From Zhengitettix transpicula (Eukaryota > Arthropoda > Insecta > Orthoptera > Tetrigidae), in assembly GCA_037074705.1 (NCBI GenBank), contig JAYJMR010000032.1, forward strand, positions 124,001 to 188,000: a stretch of DNA of 64,000 bases, written 5' to 3'. Position 1 is the first letter of the stretch. Each line of letters begins with the position of its first letter. A model generated the notes under the pieces. That model searched no databases. It was not told the origin of the DNA and saw only the letters and a program-made list of their open reading frames with translations. Below are positions 1 to 14,761 of the stretch, piece after piece. Both the position numbers and the translations under genes were made by a program.

Positions 1-3000
1 GCATTCCGTGTCCCTGCACACAGTGTCCCTGCACACATTGTCCCCGCACACAGTGTCCCCGCACACAGTGTCCTCGCACTCCGTGTCCCCGCACACAGTG
101 TCCCCGCATTCCGTGTCCCCGCACACAGTGTCCCCGCACACAGTGTCCCCGCACACAGTGTCCCCGCACACAGTGTCCCCGCACTACGTGTCCCCGCACA
201 CAGTGTCCCTGCACACAGTGTCCCCGCACACAGTGTCCCCGCACACAGTGTCCCCGCACTCCGTGTCCCCGCACTCCGTTTCCCCGCACTCCGTGTCCCC
301 GCACAAAGTGTCCCTGCACACAGTGTCCCCGCACACAGTGTCCCTGCACACAGTGTCCCCGCACACAGTGTCCCCGCACACAGTGTCCCTTCACACAGTG
401 TCCCTGCACACAGTGTCTCCGCACACAGTGTCCCCGCACACAGTGTCCCCGCACACAGTGTCCCCGCACACAGTGTCCCCGCATTCCGTGTCCCCGCTTT
501 CCGTGTCCCCGCACACAGTGTGTCCGCACACAGTGTCCCTGCACACAGTGTCCCTGCACACAGTGTCCTCGCACACAGTGTCCCCGCACACAGTGTCCCC
601 GCACACAATGTCCCCGCACTCCGTGTCCCCGCACACAGTGTCCCCGCACACAGTGTCCCCGCACTCCGTGTCTCTGCACACAGTGTCCCCGCACACAGTG
701 TCCCCGCACACAGTGTCCCCGCACACAGTGTCCCCGCACACAGTGTCCCCGCACACAGTGTCCCCGCACACAGTGTCCCCGAACACAGTGTCCCCGCACT
801 CTGTGTCGCCGCACTCCGTGTCCCTGCACACAGTGTCCCCGCACACAGTGTCCCCGCACACAGTGTCCCTGCATACAGTGTCCCCGCACACAGTGTCCCC
901 GCACAAAGTGTCCCCGCACACAGTGTCCCCGCACACAGTGTCCCCGCTCTCCGTGTCCCCGCACTCCGTGTCTCCGCACACAGTGTCCCTGCACACAGTG
1001 TCCCTGCACACAGTGTCCACGCACACAGTGTCCCCGCACACAGTGTCCCCGCACAGTGTCCCCGCACTCCGTGTCCTCGCACTCCGTGTCCCCGCACTCA
1101 GTGTCCCTGCACACAGTGTCCCCGCACACAGTGTCCCCGCACTCCGTGTCCCTGCACACAGTGTCCCCGCACACAGTGTCCCCGCACACAGTGTCCCCGC
1201 ACACAGTGTCCCTGCACACAGTGTCCCCGCACACAGTGTCCCCGCACTCCGTGTCCCTGCACACAGTGTCCCCGCACACAGTGTCCTCGCACTCAGTGTC
1301 TCCGCACACAGTGTCCCCGCACACAGTGTCCCCGCACACAGTGTCCCCGCATTCCGTGTACCCGCACACAGTGTCCCCGCACACAGTGTCCTCGCACACA
1401 GTGTCCCTGCACACAGTGTCCCTGCACACAGTGTCCCTGCACACAGTGTCCCTGCACACAGAGTCCCCGCACACAGTATCCCCGCACACAGTATCCCCGC
1501 ACTCCGTGTCCCCGCACACAGTGTCCCTGCACACAGTGTCCCCGCACACACTGTCCCCGAACACAGTGTCCCCGCATTCCGTGTCCCCGCACACAGTGTC
1601 CCCGCATTCCGTGTCCCCGCACTCCGTGTTCTTCGCACACAGTGTCCCCGCACACTGTGTCCCCGCATTCCGTGTCCCTGCACACAGTGTCCCTGCACAC
1701 ATTGTCCCCGCACACAGTGTCCCTGCACACAGTGTCCCCGCACTCCGTGTCCCCGCACACAGTGTCCCCGCTTTCCGTGTCCCCGCAAAAAGTGTCCCTG
1801 CACACAGTGTCCCCGCACACAGTGTCCCCGCACTCCGTGTCCCCGCACACAGTGTCCCTGCACACAGTGTCCCCGCACACACTGTTTTCGCACACAGTGT
1901 CCCCGCATTCCGTGTCCCCGCACACAGTGTCCCCGCATTCCGTGTCCCCGCACTCAGTGTCTCCGCACACAGTGTCCCCGCACACAGTGTCTCCGCACAC
2001 AGTGTCCCCGCATTCCGTGTCCCTGCACACAGTGTCCCTGCACACATTGTCCCCGCACACAGTGTCCCCGCACACAGTGTCCTCGCACTCCGTGTCCCCG
2101 CACACAGTGTCCCCGCATTCCGTGTCCCCGCACACAGTGTCCCCGCACACAGTGTCCCCGCACACAGTGTCCCCGCACACAGTGTCCCCGCACACAGTGT
2201 CCCCGCACACAGTGTCCCCGCACTCCGTGTCCCCGCACACAGTGTCCCCGCACTCCGTGTCCCCGCACTCCGTGTCTCCGCACACAGTGTCCCTGCACAC
2301 AGTGTCCCTGCACACAGTGTCCCTGCAAACAGTGTCCTCGCACACAGTGTCCCCGCACACAGTGTCCGCGCACATAGTGTCCCCGCACACAGTGTCCCCG
2401 CACACAGTGTCCCCGCACACAGTGTCCCCGCACACAGTGTCTCCGCACACAGTGTCTCCGCACACAGTGTCCCCGCACACAGTGTCCCCGCACACAGTGT
2501 CCCCGCACACAGTGTCCCCGCTCACAGTGTCCCCGCACACAGTGTCCCCGCACACAGTGTCCGCACACAGTGTCCCCGCTCACAGTGTCCCCGCACACAG
2601 TGTCCCCGCACACAGTGTCCCCGCACACAGTGTCCCCGCACACAGTGTCCCCGCACACAGTGTCCCTGCACACAGTGTCCCTGCACACAGTGTCCCTGCT
2701 CACAGTATCCCCGCACACAGTGTCCCCGCACACAGTGTCCCCGCACACAGTGTCCCTGCACACAGTGTCCCTGCACACAGTGTCTCTGCACACAGTGTCT
2801 CCGCACACAGTGTCCCCGCACTCCGTGTCCCTGCACACAGTGTCCCCGCACACAGTTCCCCGCATTCCGTGTCCCCGCATTCCGTGTCCCCGCACACAGT
2901 GTCCCCGCACACAGTGTCCCCGCACACAGTGTCCCCGCACACAGTGTCCCCGCACACAGTGTCCCCGCACACAGTGTCCCCGCACACAGTGTCCCTGCAC

Positions 3001-4500
3001 ACAGTGTCCCTGCACACAGTGTCCCCGCACACAGTGTCCCCGCACACAGTGTCCCCGCACTCCGTGTCCCCGCACACAGTGTCCCTGCACACAGTGTCCC
3101 CGCACACAGTGTCCCCGCACAAAGTGTCCCCGCACTCCGTGTCCCCGCACACAGTGTCCCCGCACACAGTGACCCCACACACAGTGTCTCCGCACACAGT
3201 GTCCCCGCACACAGTGTCCCTGCACACAGTGTCCCTGCACACAGTGTCCCTGCACACAGTGTCCCTGCACACAGTGTCCCTGCACACAGTGTCCCTGCAC
3301 ACAGTGTTCCCGCACACAGTGTCCCCGCATTCCGTGTCCCTGCACACCGATTCCCCGCACACAGTGTCCCGGCACACAGTGTCCCCGCACTCCGTGTCCC
3401 CGCACACAGTATTTCCGCATTCCGTGTCCCCGCACACAGTGTCCCGCACACAGTGTCCCTGCACACAGTGTCCCAGCACACAGTGTCCCTGCACACAGTG
3501 TCCCTGCACACAGTGTCCCCGCACACAGTGTCCCCGCACACAGTGTCCCCGCACACAGTGTCCCCGCACACAGTGTCCCTGCACACAGTGTCCCGGCACA
3601 CAGTGTCCCCGCACACAGTGTCCCCGCACACAGTGTCCCCGCACACAGTGTCCCCGCACACAGTGTCCCTGCACACAGTGTCCCTGCACACAGTGTCCCT
3701 GCACACAGTATCCCCGCACACAGTGTCCCCGCACACAGTGTCCCCGCACACAGTGTCCCTGCACACAGTGTCCCTGCACACAGTGTCTCTGCACACAGTG
3801 TCTCCGCACACAGTGTCCCCGCACTCCGTGTCCCTGCACACAGTGTCCCCGCACACAGTTCCCCGCATTCCGTGTCCCCGCATTCCGTGTCCCCGCACAC
3901 AGTGTCCCCGCACACAGTGTTTTCGCACACAGTGTCCCCGCACACAGTGTCCTTGAACACAGTGTCTCCGCACACAGTGTCCCCGCACACAGTGTCCCCG
4001 CACACAGTGTCCCCGCACACAGTGTCCCCGCACACAGTGTCCCCGCACTCCGTGAACCTGCACACAGTGTCCCTGCACACAGTGTCCCCGCACACAGTGT
4101 CCCCGCACACAGTGTCCCCGCACACAGTGTCCCCGCACACAGTGTCCCCGCACACAGTGTCCTTGAACACAGTGTCTCCGCACACAGTGTCCCCGCACAC
4201 AGTGTCCCCGCACACAGTGTCCCCGCACACAGTGTCCCTGCACACAGTGTCCCTGCACACAGTGTCTCTGCACACAGTGTCTCCGCACACAGTGTCCCCG
4301 CACTCCGTGTCCCTGCACACAGTGTCCCCGCACACAGTTCCCCGCATTCCGTGTCCCCGCATTCCGTGTCCCCGCACACAGTGTCCCCGCACACAGTGTC
4401 CCCGCACACAGTGTCCTTGAACACAGTGTCTCCGCACACAGTGTCCCCGCACACAGTGTCCCCGCACACAGTGTCCCCGCACACAGTGTCCCCGCACACA

Positions 4501-5111
4501 GTGTCCCCGCACTCCGTGAACCTGCACACAGTGTCCCTGCACACAGTGTCCCCGCACACAGTGTCCCCGCACACAGTGTCCCCGCACACAGTGTCCCCGC
4601 ACACAGTGTCCCCGCACACAGTGTCCCCGCATTCCGTGTCCCCGCACTCCGTGTCCCTGCACACACTGTCCCCGCACACAGTGTCCCTCGCATTCCGTGT
4701 CCTCGCATTCCGTGTCCCCGCACACAGTGTCCCCGCACGAAGTGTCCCCGCACACAGTGTCCCCGCACACAGTGTCTCCGCACACAGTGTCTCCGCACAC
4801 AGTGTCCCCGCACACAGTGTCCCCGCACACAGTGTCCCCGCACACAGTGTCCCCGCACACAGTGTCCCCGCACACAGTGTCCCCGCACTCCGTGTCCCCG
4901 CACACAGTGTCCCTGCACACAGTGTCCCCGCACACAGTGTTTCCTCACACAGTGTCCCCGCACAAAGTGTCCCCGCACTCCGTGTCCCCGCACACAGTGT
5001 CCCCGCACACAGTGTCCCCGCACACAGTGTCCCCGCACACAGTGTCCCCGCACACAGTGTCCCCGCACACAGTGTCCCCGCACACAGTGACCCCACACAC
5101 AGTGTCTCCGC
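4501..5111 (+). repeat. 611-bp module, copy 1 (1321-bp spacing)
   Basis: This stretch of variant units recurs at 5822-6432. It includes the GTGAACCTGCAC unit (4514 and 5835) and the phase-breaking CCCTCGCATTCC (4681 and 6002). One substitution is visible: CCGTGTCCCC at 4893 against CCGTATCCCC at 6214. Confidence 0.75.
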
Positions 5112-5821
5112 ACACAGTGTCCCCGCACACAGTGTCCCTGCACACAGTGTCCCTGCACACAGTGTCCCTGCACACAGTGTCCCTGCACACAGTGTCCCTG
5201 CACACAGTGTCCCTGCACACAGTGTTCCCGCACACAGTGTCCCCGCATTCCGTGTCCCTGCACACCGATTCCCCGCACACAGTGTCCCGGCACACAGTGT
5301 CCCCGCACTCCGTGTCCCCGCACACAGTATTTCCGCATTCCGTGTCCCCGCACACAGTGTCCCCGCACACAGTGTCCCTGCACACAGTGTCCCTGCACAC
5401 AGTGTCCCTGCACACAGTGTCCCCGCACACAGTGTCCCCGCACACAGTGTCCCCGCACTCCGTGTCTCCGCACACCGAGTACCCGCACTCCGTGTCCCCG
5501 CACACAGTGTCCCCGCACACAGTGTCCCCGCACACAGTGTCCCTGCACACAGTGTCCCTGCACACAGTGTCCCCGCACACAGTGTCCCCGCACACAGTGT
5601 CCCCGAACACAGTGTCCCAGCACACAGTGTCCCCGCACACAGTGTCCCCGCACACAGTGTCCCCGCACACAGTGTCCCCGCACACAGTGTCCCTGCACAC
5701 AGTGTCCCTGCACACAGTGTCCCCGCACTAAGTGTCCCCGCAAACAGTGTCCCCGCACACAGTGTCCCCGCTTACAGTGTCCCTGCACACAGTGTCCCTG
5801 CACACAGTGTCCCTGCACACA

Positions 5822-6432
5822 GTGTCCCCGCACTCCGTGAACCTGCACACAGTGTCCCTGCACACAGTGTCCCCGCACACAGTGTCCCCGCACACAGTGT
5901 CCCCGCACACAGTGTCCCCGCACACAGTGTCCCCGCACACAGTGTCCCCGCATTCCGTGTCCCCGCACTCCGTGTCCCTGCACACACTGTCCCCGCACAC
6001 AGTGTCCCTCGCATTCCGTGTCCTCGCATTCCGTGTCCCCGCACACAGTGTCCCCGCACGAAGTGTCCCCGCACACAGTGTCCCCGCACACAGTGTCTCC
6101 GCACACAGTGTCTCCGCACACAGTGTCCCCGCACACAGTGTCCCCGCACACAGTGTCCCCGCACACAGTGTCCCCGCACACAGTGTCCCCGCACACAGTG
6201 TCCCCGCACTCCGTATCCCCGCACACAGTGTCCCTGCACACAGTGTCCCCGCACACAGTGTTTCCTCACACAGTGTCCCCGCACAAAGTGTCCCCGCACT
6301 CCGTGTCCCCGCACACAGTGTCCCCGCACACAGTGTCCCCGCACACAGTGTCCCCGCACACAGTGTCCCCGCACACAGTGTCCCCGCACACAGTGTCCCC
6401 GCACACAGTGACCCCACACACAGTGTCTCCGC
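5822..6432 (+). repeat. 611-bp module, copy 2
   Basis: This is the counterpart of 4501-5111 at +1321. It ends where the copies part after GACCCCACACACAGTGTCTC. The module's CACCCCACAC-type unit also appears near 3171, so at least part of it exists in a third, shorter form. Confidence 0.7.
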
Positions 6433-7530
6433 ACTCCGTGTCCCTGCACACAGTGTCCCCGCACACAGTGTCCCCGCACACAGTGTCCCCGCACACAGTG
6501 TCCACGCACACAGTGTCCCTGCACACAGTGTCCCTGCACACAGTGTCCCCGCACACAGTGTCCCCGCACAGAGTGTCCCCGCACACAGTGTCCCCGCACT
6601 CAGTGTGACCGCATTCCGTGTCCCCGCACACAGTGTCCCCGCACACAGTGTCTTCGCACACAGTGTCCCCGCACACAGTGTCCCTGCACACAGTGTCCCT
6701 GCACACAGTGTCCCTGCACACAGTGTCCCCGCACACAGTGTCCCCGCAAACAGTGTCCCCGCACACAGTGTCCCCGCTTACAGTGTCCCTGCACACAGTG
6801 TCCCTGCACACAGTGTCCCTGCACACAGTGTCCCAGCACACAGTGTCCCCGCACACAGTGTCCCCGCACACAGTGTCCCCGCACACAGTGTCCCCGCACA
6901 CAGTGTCCCCGCATTCCGTGTCCCCGCACACAGTGTCCGCACTCCGTGTCCCCGCACTCCGTGTCGCCGCACAAAGGTGTCCCCGCACACAGTGTCCCCG
7001 CTTACAGTGTCCCTGCACACAGTGTCCCTGCACACAGTGTCCCCGCACACAGTGTCCCCGCACACAGTGTCCCCGCACACAGTGTCCCCGCACACAGTGT
7101 CCCCGCTCTCCGTGTCCCCGCACTCCGTGTTTTTCGCACACAGTGTCCCCGCACACAGTGTCCCCGCACACAGTGTCCCCGCACTCCGTGTCCCTGCACA
7201 CAGTGTCCCCGCACACAGTGTCCCCGCACACAGTGTCCCCGCACACAGTGTCCCCGCACACAGTGTCCCCGCACACAGTGTCCCCGCACTCAGTGTCTCC
7301 GCACTCCGTTTCCCCGCACTCAGAGTCCCTGCACACAGTGTCCCTGCACACAGTGTCCCTGCACACAGTGTCCCCGCATTCCGTGTCCCTGCACACAGTG
7401 TCCCTGAACACAGTGTCTCCGCACACAGTGTCCCCGCACACAGTGTCCCCGCACACAGTGTCCCCGCACACAGTGTACCCGCTCTCCGTGTCCCCGCATT
7501 CCGTGTCTCCACACACAGTGTCCCCGCACA
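6430..7530 (+). repeat. GTTTTTCGC module, copy 1
   Basis: This module carries GCACTCAGTGTGACCGC (near 6597), the cassette GTCGCCGCACAAAGGTGT (6969) and the phase-breaking GTTTTTCGCACAC (7129). The same landmarks recur at about 10078, 10521 and 10681 (offset 3477 rising to 3552, five units gained). A third partial copy has its cassette at 11406 and GTTTTTCGC at 11566, 885 bp further on. Confidence 0.75.
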
Positions 7531-7580
7531 CAGTGTCCCCGCTCACAGTGTCCCCGAAAACAGTGTCCCCGCACACAGTG

Positions 7581-9430
7581 TCCCCGCTTACAGTGTTTCT
7601 GCACACAGTGTCCCTGCACACAGTGTCCCTGCACACAGTGTCCCCGCACTCCGTGTCCCTGCACACAGTGTCCCTGCACACAGTGTCCCCGCACACAGTG
7701 TCCCCGCACACAGTGTCCCCGCACACACTGTCTTCGCACACAGTGTCCCCGCACACAGTGTCCCCGCATTCCGTGTCCCCGCACATAGTGTCCGCACTCC
7801 GTGTCCCCGCACTCCGTGTCCCCGCACAAAGGTGTACCCGCACACAGTGTCCAAGCACACAGTGTCCCTGCACACAGTGTCCCTGCACACAGTGTCCCCG
7901 CACACAGTGTCCCCGCACACAGTGTCCCCGCACACAGTGTCCCCGCTCTCCGTGTTCCCGCACTCCGTGTCTCCGCACACAGTGTCCCCGCACACAGTGT
8001 CCCCGCATTCCGTGTCCCCGCACTCCGTGTCCCCGCACACAGTGTCCCTGCACACAGTGTCCCCGCACACAGTGTCCCCGCACACAGTGTCTCCGCACAC
8101 AGTGTCCCGGCACACAGTGTCCCCGCACACAGTGTCCCCGCTCTCCGTGTCCCCGCACTCCGTGTCTCCGCACACAGTGTCCCCGCACACAGTGTCCCCG
8201 CACTCCGTGTCCCTGCACACAGTGTACCCGCACACAGTGTCCCTGCACACAGTGTCCCTGCACACAGTGTCCCCGCACACAATGTCCCCGCACACAGTGT
8301 CCCCGCACACAGTGTCCCCGCACTCCATGTCCCCGCACTCCGTGTCCCTGCACACAGTGTCCCCGCACACAGTGTCCCCGCACACAGTGTCCCCGCACAC
8401 ATTATCCCTGCACACAGTGTCCCCGCACACAGTGTCCCCGCACACAGTGTCCCCGCACACTTTGTCCCCGCACACAGTGTCCCCGCACACAGTGTCCCCG
8501 CACACAGTGTCCCCGCACACAGTGTCCCCGCTCTCCGTGTCCCCGCACACAGTGTCCCTGCACACAGTGTCCCCGCACTCAGTGTCCCCGCTATCCGTGT
8601 CCCCGCACTCCGTGTCCCCGCACTCCGTGTCCCCGCACACAGTGTCCCCGCACACAGTGTCCCCGCACTCAGTGTCCCCGCACACAGTGTCCCCGCACAC
8701 AGTTACCCCGCTCTCCGTGTCCCCGCACTCCGTGTCTCCGCACACAGTATCCCCGCACACAGTGTCCCCGCACACAGTGTCCCTGCACACAGTGTCCCTG
8801 CACACAGTGTCCCCGCACACAGTGTCCCCGCACACAGTGTCCCCGCATTCCGTGTCCCCGCACTCCGTGTCCCCGCACACAGTGTCCCTGCACACAGTGT
8901 CCCCGCACACAGTGTTCCCGCACACAGTGTCTCCGCACACAGTGTCCCGGCACACAGTGTCCCCGCACACAGTGTCCCCGCCCTCCGTGTTCCCGCACTC
9001 CGTGTCTCCGCACACAGTGTCCCCGCACACAGTGTCCCCGCACACAGTGTCCCCGCACACAGTGTCCCCGCACACAGTGTCCCCGCACTCAGTGTCTCCG
9101 CACTCCGTTTCCCCGCACTCAGTGTCCCTGCACACAGTGTCCCCGCACACAGTGTCCCCGCACTCCGTGTCCCTGCACACAGTGTCCCCGTACTCCGTGT
9201 CTCCGCACTCCGTGTCCCCGCACTCAGTGTCCCTGCACACAGTGTCCCCGCACACAGTGTCCCCGCACTCCGTGTGCCTGCACACAGTGTCCCCGCACAC
9301 AGTGTCCCCGCACACAGTGTCCCCGCACACAGTGTGTCCGCACACAGTGTGTCCGCACACAGTGTCTATGCACACAGTGTCCCCGCACACAGTGTCCCCG
9401 CACTCCGTGTCCCCGCACTCAGTGTCCCCG
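7581..9430 (+). repeat. Long module in block A, copy 1 (7181-bp spacing)
   Basis: The variant-unit order here matches 14762-16540. The private landmark is the pairing of GCACAAAGGTGTACCC with a CCAAGCACAC unit, at 7824 and 15005 (+7181). Later landmarks drift to +7196, a 15-bp indel. Boundaries are estimates. Confidence 0.7.
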
Positions 9431-9899
9431 CACACAGTGTCCCCGCACTCCGTGTCCCCGCACACAGTGTCCCCGCACACAGTGTCCCCGCACACAGTGT
9501 CTCCGCACACAGTGTCCCCGCACACAGTGTCCCCGCACTCCGTGTCCCTGCACACAGTGTCCCTGCACACAGTGTCCCCGCACTCCGTGTCCCCGCACAC
9601 AGTGTCCCTGCACACAGTGTCCCCGCACAATGTCCCCGCGCACAGTGTCCCCGCACTCCGTGTCTTCACACTCCGTGTCCCCGCACACAGTGTCCCCGCA
9701 CACAGTGTCCCCGCACACAGTGTCTCCGCACACAGTGTCCCCGCACACAGTGTCCCCGCACACAGTGTCCCCGCACACAGTGTCTCCGCACACAGTGTCC
9801 CGGCACACAGTGTCCCCCCACACAGTGTACCCGCTCTCCGTGTCCCCGCATTCCGTGTCTCCACACACAGTGTCCCCGCACACAGTGTCCCCGCACACA

Positions 9900-11100
9900 G
9901 TGTCCCCGCACTCCGTGTCCCTGCACACAGTGTCCCCGCACACAGTGTCCCCGCACACAGTGTCCCCGCACACAGTGTCCACGCACACAGTGTCCCTGCA
10001 CACAGTGTCCCTGCACACAGTGTCCCCGCACACAGTGTCCCCGCACAGAGTGTCCCCGCACACAGTGTCCCCGCACTCAGTGTGACCGCATTCCGTGTCC
10101 CCGCACACAGTGTCCCCGCACACAGTGTCTTCGCACACAGTGTCCCCGCACACAGTGTCCCTGCACACAGTGTCCCTGCACACAGTGTCCCTGCACACAG
10201 TGTCCCCGCACACAGTGTCCCCGCAAACAGTGTCCCCGCACACAGTGTCCCCGCTTACAGTGTCCCTGCACACAGTGTCCCTGCACACAGTGTCCCTGCA
10301 CACAGTGTCCCCGCATTCCGTGTCCCTGCACACAGTGTCCCTGAACACAGTGTCCCCGCACACAGTGTCCCCGCACACAGTGTCCCAGCACACAGTGTCC
10401 CCGCACACAGTGTCCCCGCACACAGTGTCCCCGCACACAGTGTCCCCGCACACAGTGTCCCCGCATTCCGTGTCCCCGCACACAGTGTCCGCACTCCGTG
10501 TCCCCGCACTCCGTGTCGCCGCACAAAGGTGTCCCCGCACACAGTGTCCCCGCTTACAGTGTCCCTGCACACAGTGTCCCTGCACACAGTGTCCCCGCAC
10601 ACAGTGTCCCCGCACACAGTGTCCCCGCACACAGTGTCCCCGCACACAGTGTCCCCGCTCTCCGTGTCCCCGCACTCCGTGTTTTTCGCACACAGTGTCC
10701 CCGCACACAGTGTCCCCGCACACAGTGTCCCCGCACTCCGTGTCCCTGCACACAGTGTCCCCGCACACAGTGTCCCCGCACACAGTGTCCCCGCACACAG
10801 TGTCCCCGCACACAGTGTCCCCGCACACAGTGTCCCCGCACTCAGTGTCTCCGCACTCCGTTTCCCCGCACTCAGAGTCCCTGCACACAGTGTCCCTGCA
10901 CACAGTGTCCCTGCACACAGTGTCCCCGCATTCCGTGTCCCTGCACACAGTGTCCCTGAACACAGTGTCTCCGCACACAGTGTCCCCGCACACAGTGTCC
11001 CCGCACACAGTGTCCCCGCACACAGTGTACCCGCTCTCCGTGTCCCCGCATTCCGTGTCTCCACACACAGTGTCCCCGCACACAGTGTCCCCGCACACAG
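9900..11100 (+). repeat. GTTTTTCGC module, copy 2
   Basis: This is the second copy of the module at 6430-7530, distinguished by 75 extra bases (five units) between the TGTGACCGC landmark and the cassette. A third copy of its right half follows at +885. Confidence 0.7.
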
Positions 11101-14100
11101 TGTCCCCGCACTCCGTGTCCCTGCACACAGTGTCCCCGCACACAGTGTCCCCGCACACAGTGTCCCCGCACACAGTGTCCACGCAAACAGTGTCCCTGCA
11201 CACAGTGTCCCTGCACACAGTGTCCCCGCACACAGTGTCCCCGCACACAGTGTCCCAGCACACAGTGTCCCCGCACACAGTGTCCCCGCACACAGTGTCC
11301 CCGCACACAGTGTCCCCGCACACAGTGTCCCCGCACACAGTGTCCCCGCATTCCGTGTCCCCGCACACAGTGTCCGCACTCCGTGTCCCCGCACTCCGTG
11401 TCCCCGCACAAAGGTGTCCCCGCACACAGTGTCCCCGCTTACAGTGTCCCTGCACACAGTGTCCCTGCACACAGTGTCCCCGCACACAGTGTCCCCGCAC
11501 ACAGTGTCCCCGCACACAGTGTCCCCGCACACAGTGTCCCCGCTCTCCGTGTCCCCGCACTCCGTGTTTTTCGCACACAGTGTCCCCGCACACAGTGTCC
11601 CCGCACACAGTGTCCCCGCACTCCGTGTCCCTGCACACAGTGTCCCCGCACACAGTGTCCCCGCACACAGTGTCCCCGCACACAGTGTCCCCGCACACAG
11701 TGTCCCCGCACACAGTGTCCCCGCACTCAGTGTCTCCGCACTCCGTTTCCCCGCACTCAGTGTCCCTGCACACAGTGTCCCCGCACACAGTGTCCCCGCA
11801 CTCCGTGTCCCTGCACACAGTGTCCCCGTACTCCGTGTCTCCGCACTCCGTGTCCCCGCACTCAGTGTCCCTGCACACAGTGTCCCCGCACACAGTGTCC
11901 CCGCACTCCGTGTGCCTGCACACAGTGTCCCCGCACAAAGTGTCCCCGCACACAGTATCCCCGCACACAGTGTCCCCGCACACAGTGTGTCCGCACACAG
12001 TGTCCATGCACACAGTGTCCATGCACACAGTGTCCCCGCACACAGTGTCCCCGCACTCCGTGTCCCCGCACTCAGTGTCCCCGCACACAGTGTCCCCGCA
12101 CTCCGTGTCCCCGCACACAGTGTCCCCGCACACAGTGTCCCCGCACACAGTGTCTCCGCACACAGTGTCCCCGCACACAGTGTCCCCGCACACAGTGTCT
12201 CTGCACACAGTGTCCCCGCACACAGTGTCCCCGCACACAGTGTCCCCGCACACAGTGTCCCCGCACACAGTGTCCCCGCACACAGTGTTCCCGCTCTCCG
12301 TGTCCCCGCACTCCGTGTCTCCGCACACAGTGTCTCCGCACACAGTGTCCCCGCACACAGTGTCCCCGCACACAGTGTCCCCGCATTCCGTGTCCCCGCT
12401 TTCCGTGTCCCCGAACACAGTGTCCCTGCACACAGTGTTCCCGCGCACAGTGTCCCCGCACACAGTGTCCCCGCACACAGTGTCTCCGCACACAGTGTCC
12501 CGGCAAACAGTGTCCCCGCACACAGTGTACCCTCTCTCCGTGTCCCCGCACTCCGTGTCTCCGCACACAGAGTCCCCGCACACAGTGTCCCCGCACACAG
12601 TGTCCCCGCACTCCGTGTCCCTGCACACAGTGTCCCCGCACACAGTGTCCCCGCACACAGTGTCCCCGCACACAGTGTCCACGCACACAGTGTCCCCGCA
12701 CACAGTGTCCCCGCACACAGTGTCCCTGCACACAGTGTCCCTGCACACAGTGTCCCCGCACTCCGTGTCCCCGCACAGAGTGTCCCCGCACACAGTGTCC
12801 CCGCACTCTGTGTCTTCGCACTCCGTGTCCCCGCACACAGTGTCCCCGCACACAGTGTCCCCGCACTCCGTGTCTTCGCACTCCGTGTCTTCGCACTCCG
12901 TGTCCCCGCACACAGTGTCCCTGCACACAGTGTCCCCGCACACAGTGTCCGCGCACTCAGTGTCCCTGCACACAGTGTCCCTGCACACAGTGTCCCCGCA
13001 CACAGTGTCCCTGCACACAGTGTCCCTGCACACAGTGTCTCCGCACACAGTGTCCCCGCACACAGTGTCCCCGCACACAGTGTCCCCGCATTCCGTGTCC
13101 CCGCACTCCGTGTCCCCGCACACAGTGTCCCCGCACACAGTGTCCCTGCACACAGTGTCCCATCACACAGTGTCCCCGCACACAGTGTCCCCGCACACAA
13201 TGTCCCCGCACTCCGTGTCCCCGCACACAGTGTCCCCGCACACAGTGTCCCCGCACTCAGAGTTTCTGCACACAGTGTACCCGCACACAGTGTCCCCGCA
13301 CACAGTGTCCCCGCACACAGTGTCCCCGCACACAGTGTCCCCGCACACAGTGTCCCCGCACACAGTGTCCCCGCACACAGTGCTCCGCACTCCGTGTCCC
13401 CGCACTTCGTGTCCCCGCACACAGTGTCCTTGCACACAGTGTCCCCGCACACAGTGTCCCCGCACTCAGTGTCTCCGCACTCCGTGTTCCCGCACTCAGT
13501 GTCCCTGCACACAGTGTCCCCGCACTCCGTGTCCCCGCACTCCGTGTCCCTGCACACAGTGTCCCCGCACTCCGTGTCTCCCCACTCCGTGTCCCCGCAC
13601 TCATTGTCCCTGCACACAGTGTCCTTGCACACAGTGTCCCCGCACTCCGTGTCCCTGCACACAGTGTCCCCGCACACAGTGTCCCCGCACACAGTGTCCC
13701 CGCACACAGTGTCCCCGCACACAGTGTCCCCGCACTCCGTGTCCCCGCACACAGTGTCCCTGCACACAGTGTCCCCGCACTCCGTGTCCCCGCACACAGT
13801 GTCCCCGCACACAGTGTCCCCGCACTCCGTGTCCCCGCACACAGTGTCCCCGCACACAGTGTCCCCGCACACAGTGTCCCCGCACTCCGTGTCCCCGCAC
13901 ACAGTGTCCCTGCACACAGTATCCCCGCACACAGTGTCCCCGCACTCAGTGTCCCCGCACACAGTGTCCCCGCACACAGTGTCCCCGCACACAGTGTCCC
14001 CGCACTCCGTGTCTCCGCACTCCGTGTCCCTGCACTCAGTGTCCCTGCACACAGTGTCCCCACACACAGTGTCCCCGCACTCCGTGTCCCTGCACACAGT

Positions 14101-14761
14101 GTCCCCGCACACAGTGTCCTCGCACACAGTATCCCCGCACACAGTGACCCCGCACACAGTGTCCCCGCACACAGTGTCCCCGCACACATTGTCCCCGCAC
14201 ACAGTGTCCCCGCACTCCGTGTCCCCGCACTCCGTGTCCCTGCACACAGTGTCCCCGCACAAAATGTCCCCGCACACAGTGTCCCCGCACACAGTGTCTC
14301 TGCACACAGTGTCCCCGAACACAGCGTCCCCGAACACAGTGTCCCCGCACACAGTGTCCCCGCACTTAGTGTCCCCGCACACAGTGTCCCCGCTCTCCGT
14401 GTCCCCGCACTCCGTGTCTCCGCACACAGTGTCCCCGCACACAGTGTCCCCGCACACAGTGTCCCCGCACACAGTGTCCCCGCATTCCGTGTCCCCGCAC
14501 TCCGTGTACCCGCACACAGTGTCCCTGCACACAGTGTCCCCGCACACAGTGTCCCCGCACACAGTGTCTCCGCACACAGTGTCCCGGCACACAGTGTTCC
14601 CGCACACAGTGTACCCGCCCTCCGTGTCCCCGCACTCCGTGTCTCCGCACACAGTGTCCCCGCACACAGTGTCCCTGCACACAGTGTCCCTGCACACAGT
14701 GTTCCTGCACACAGTGTCCCCGCTCACAGTGTCCCCGCAAACAGTGTCCCCGCACACAGTG

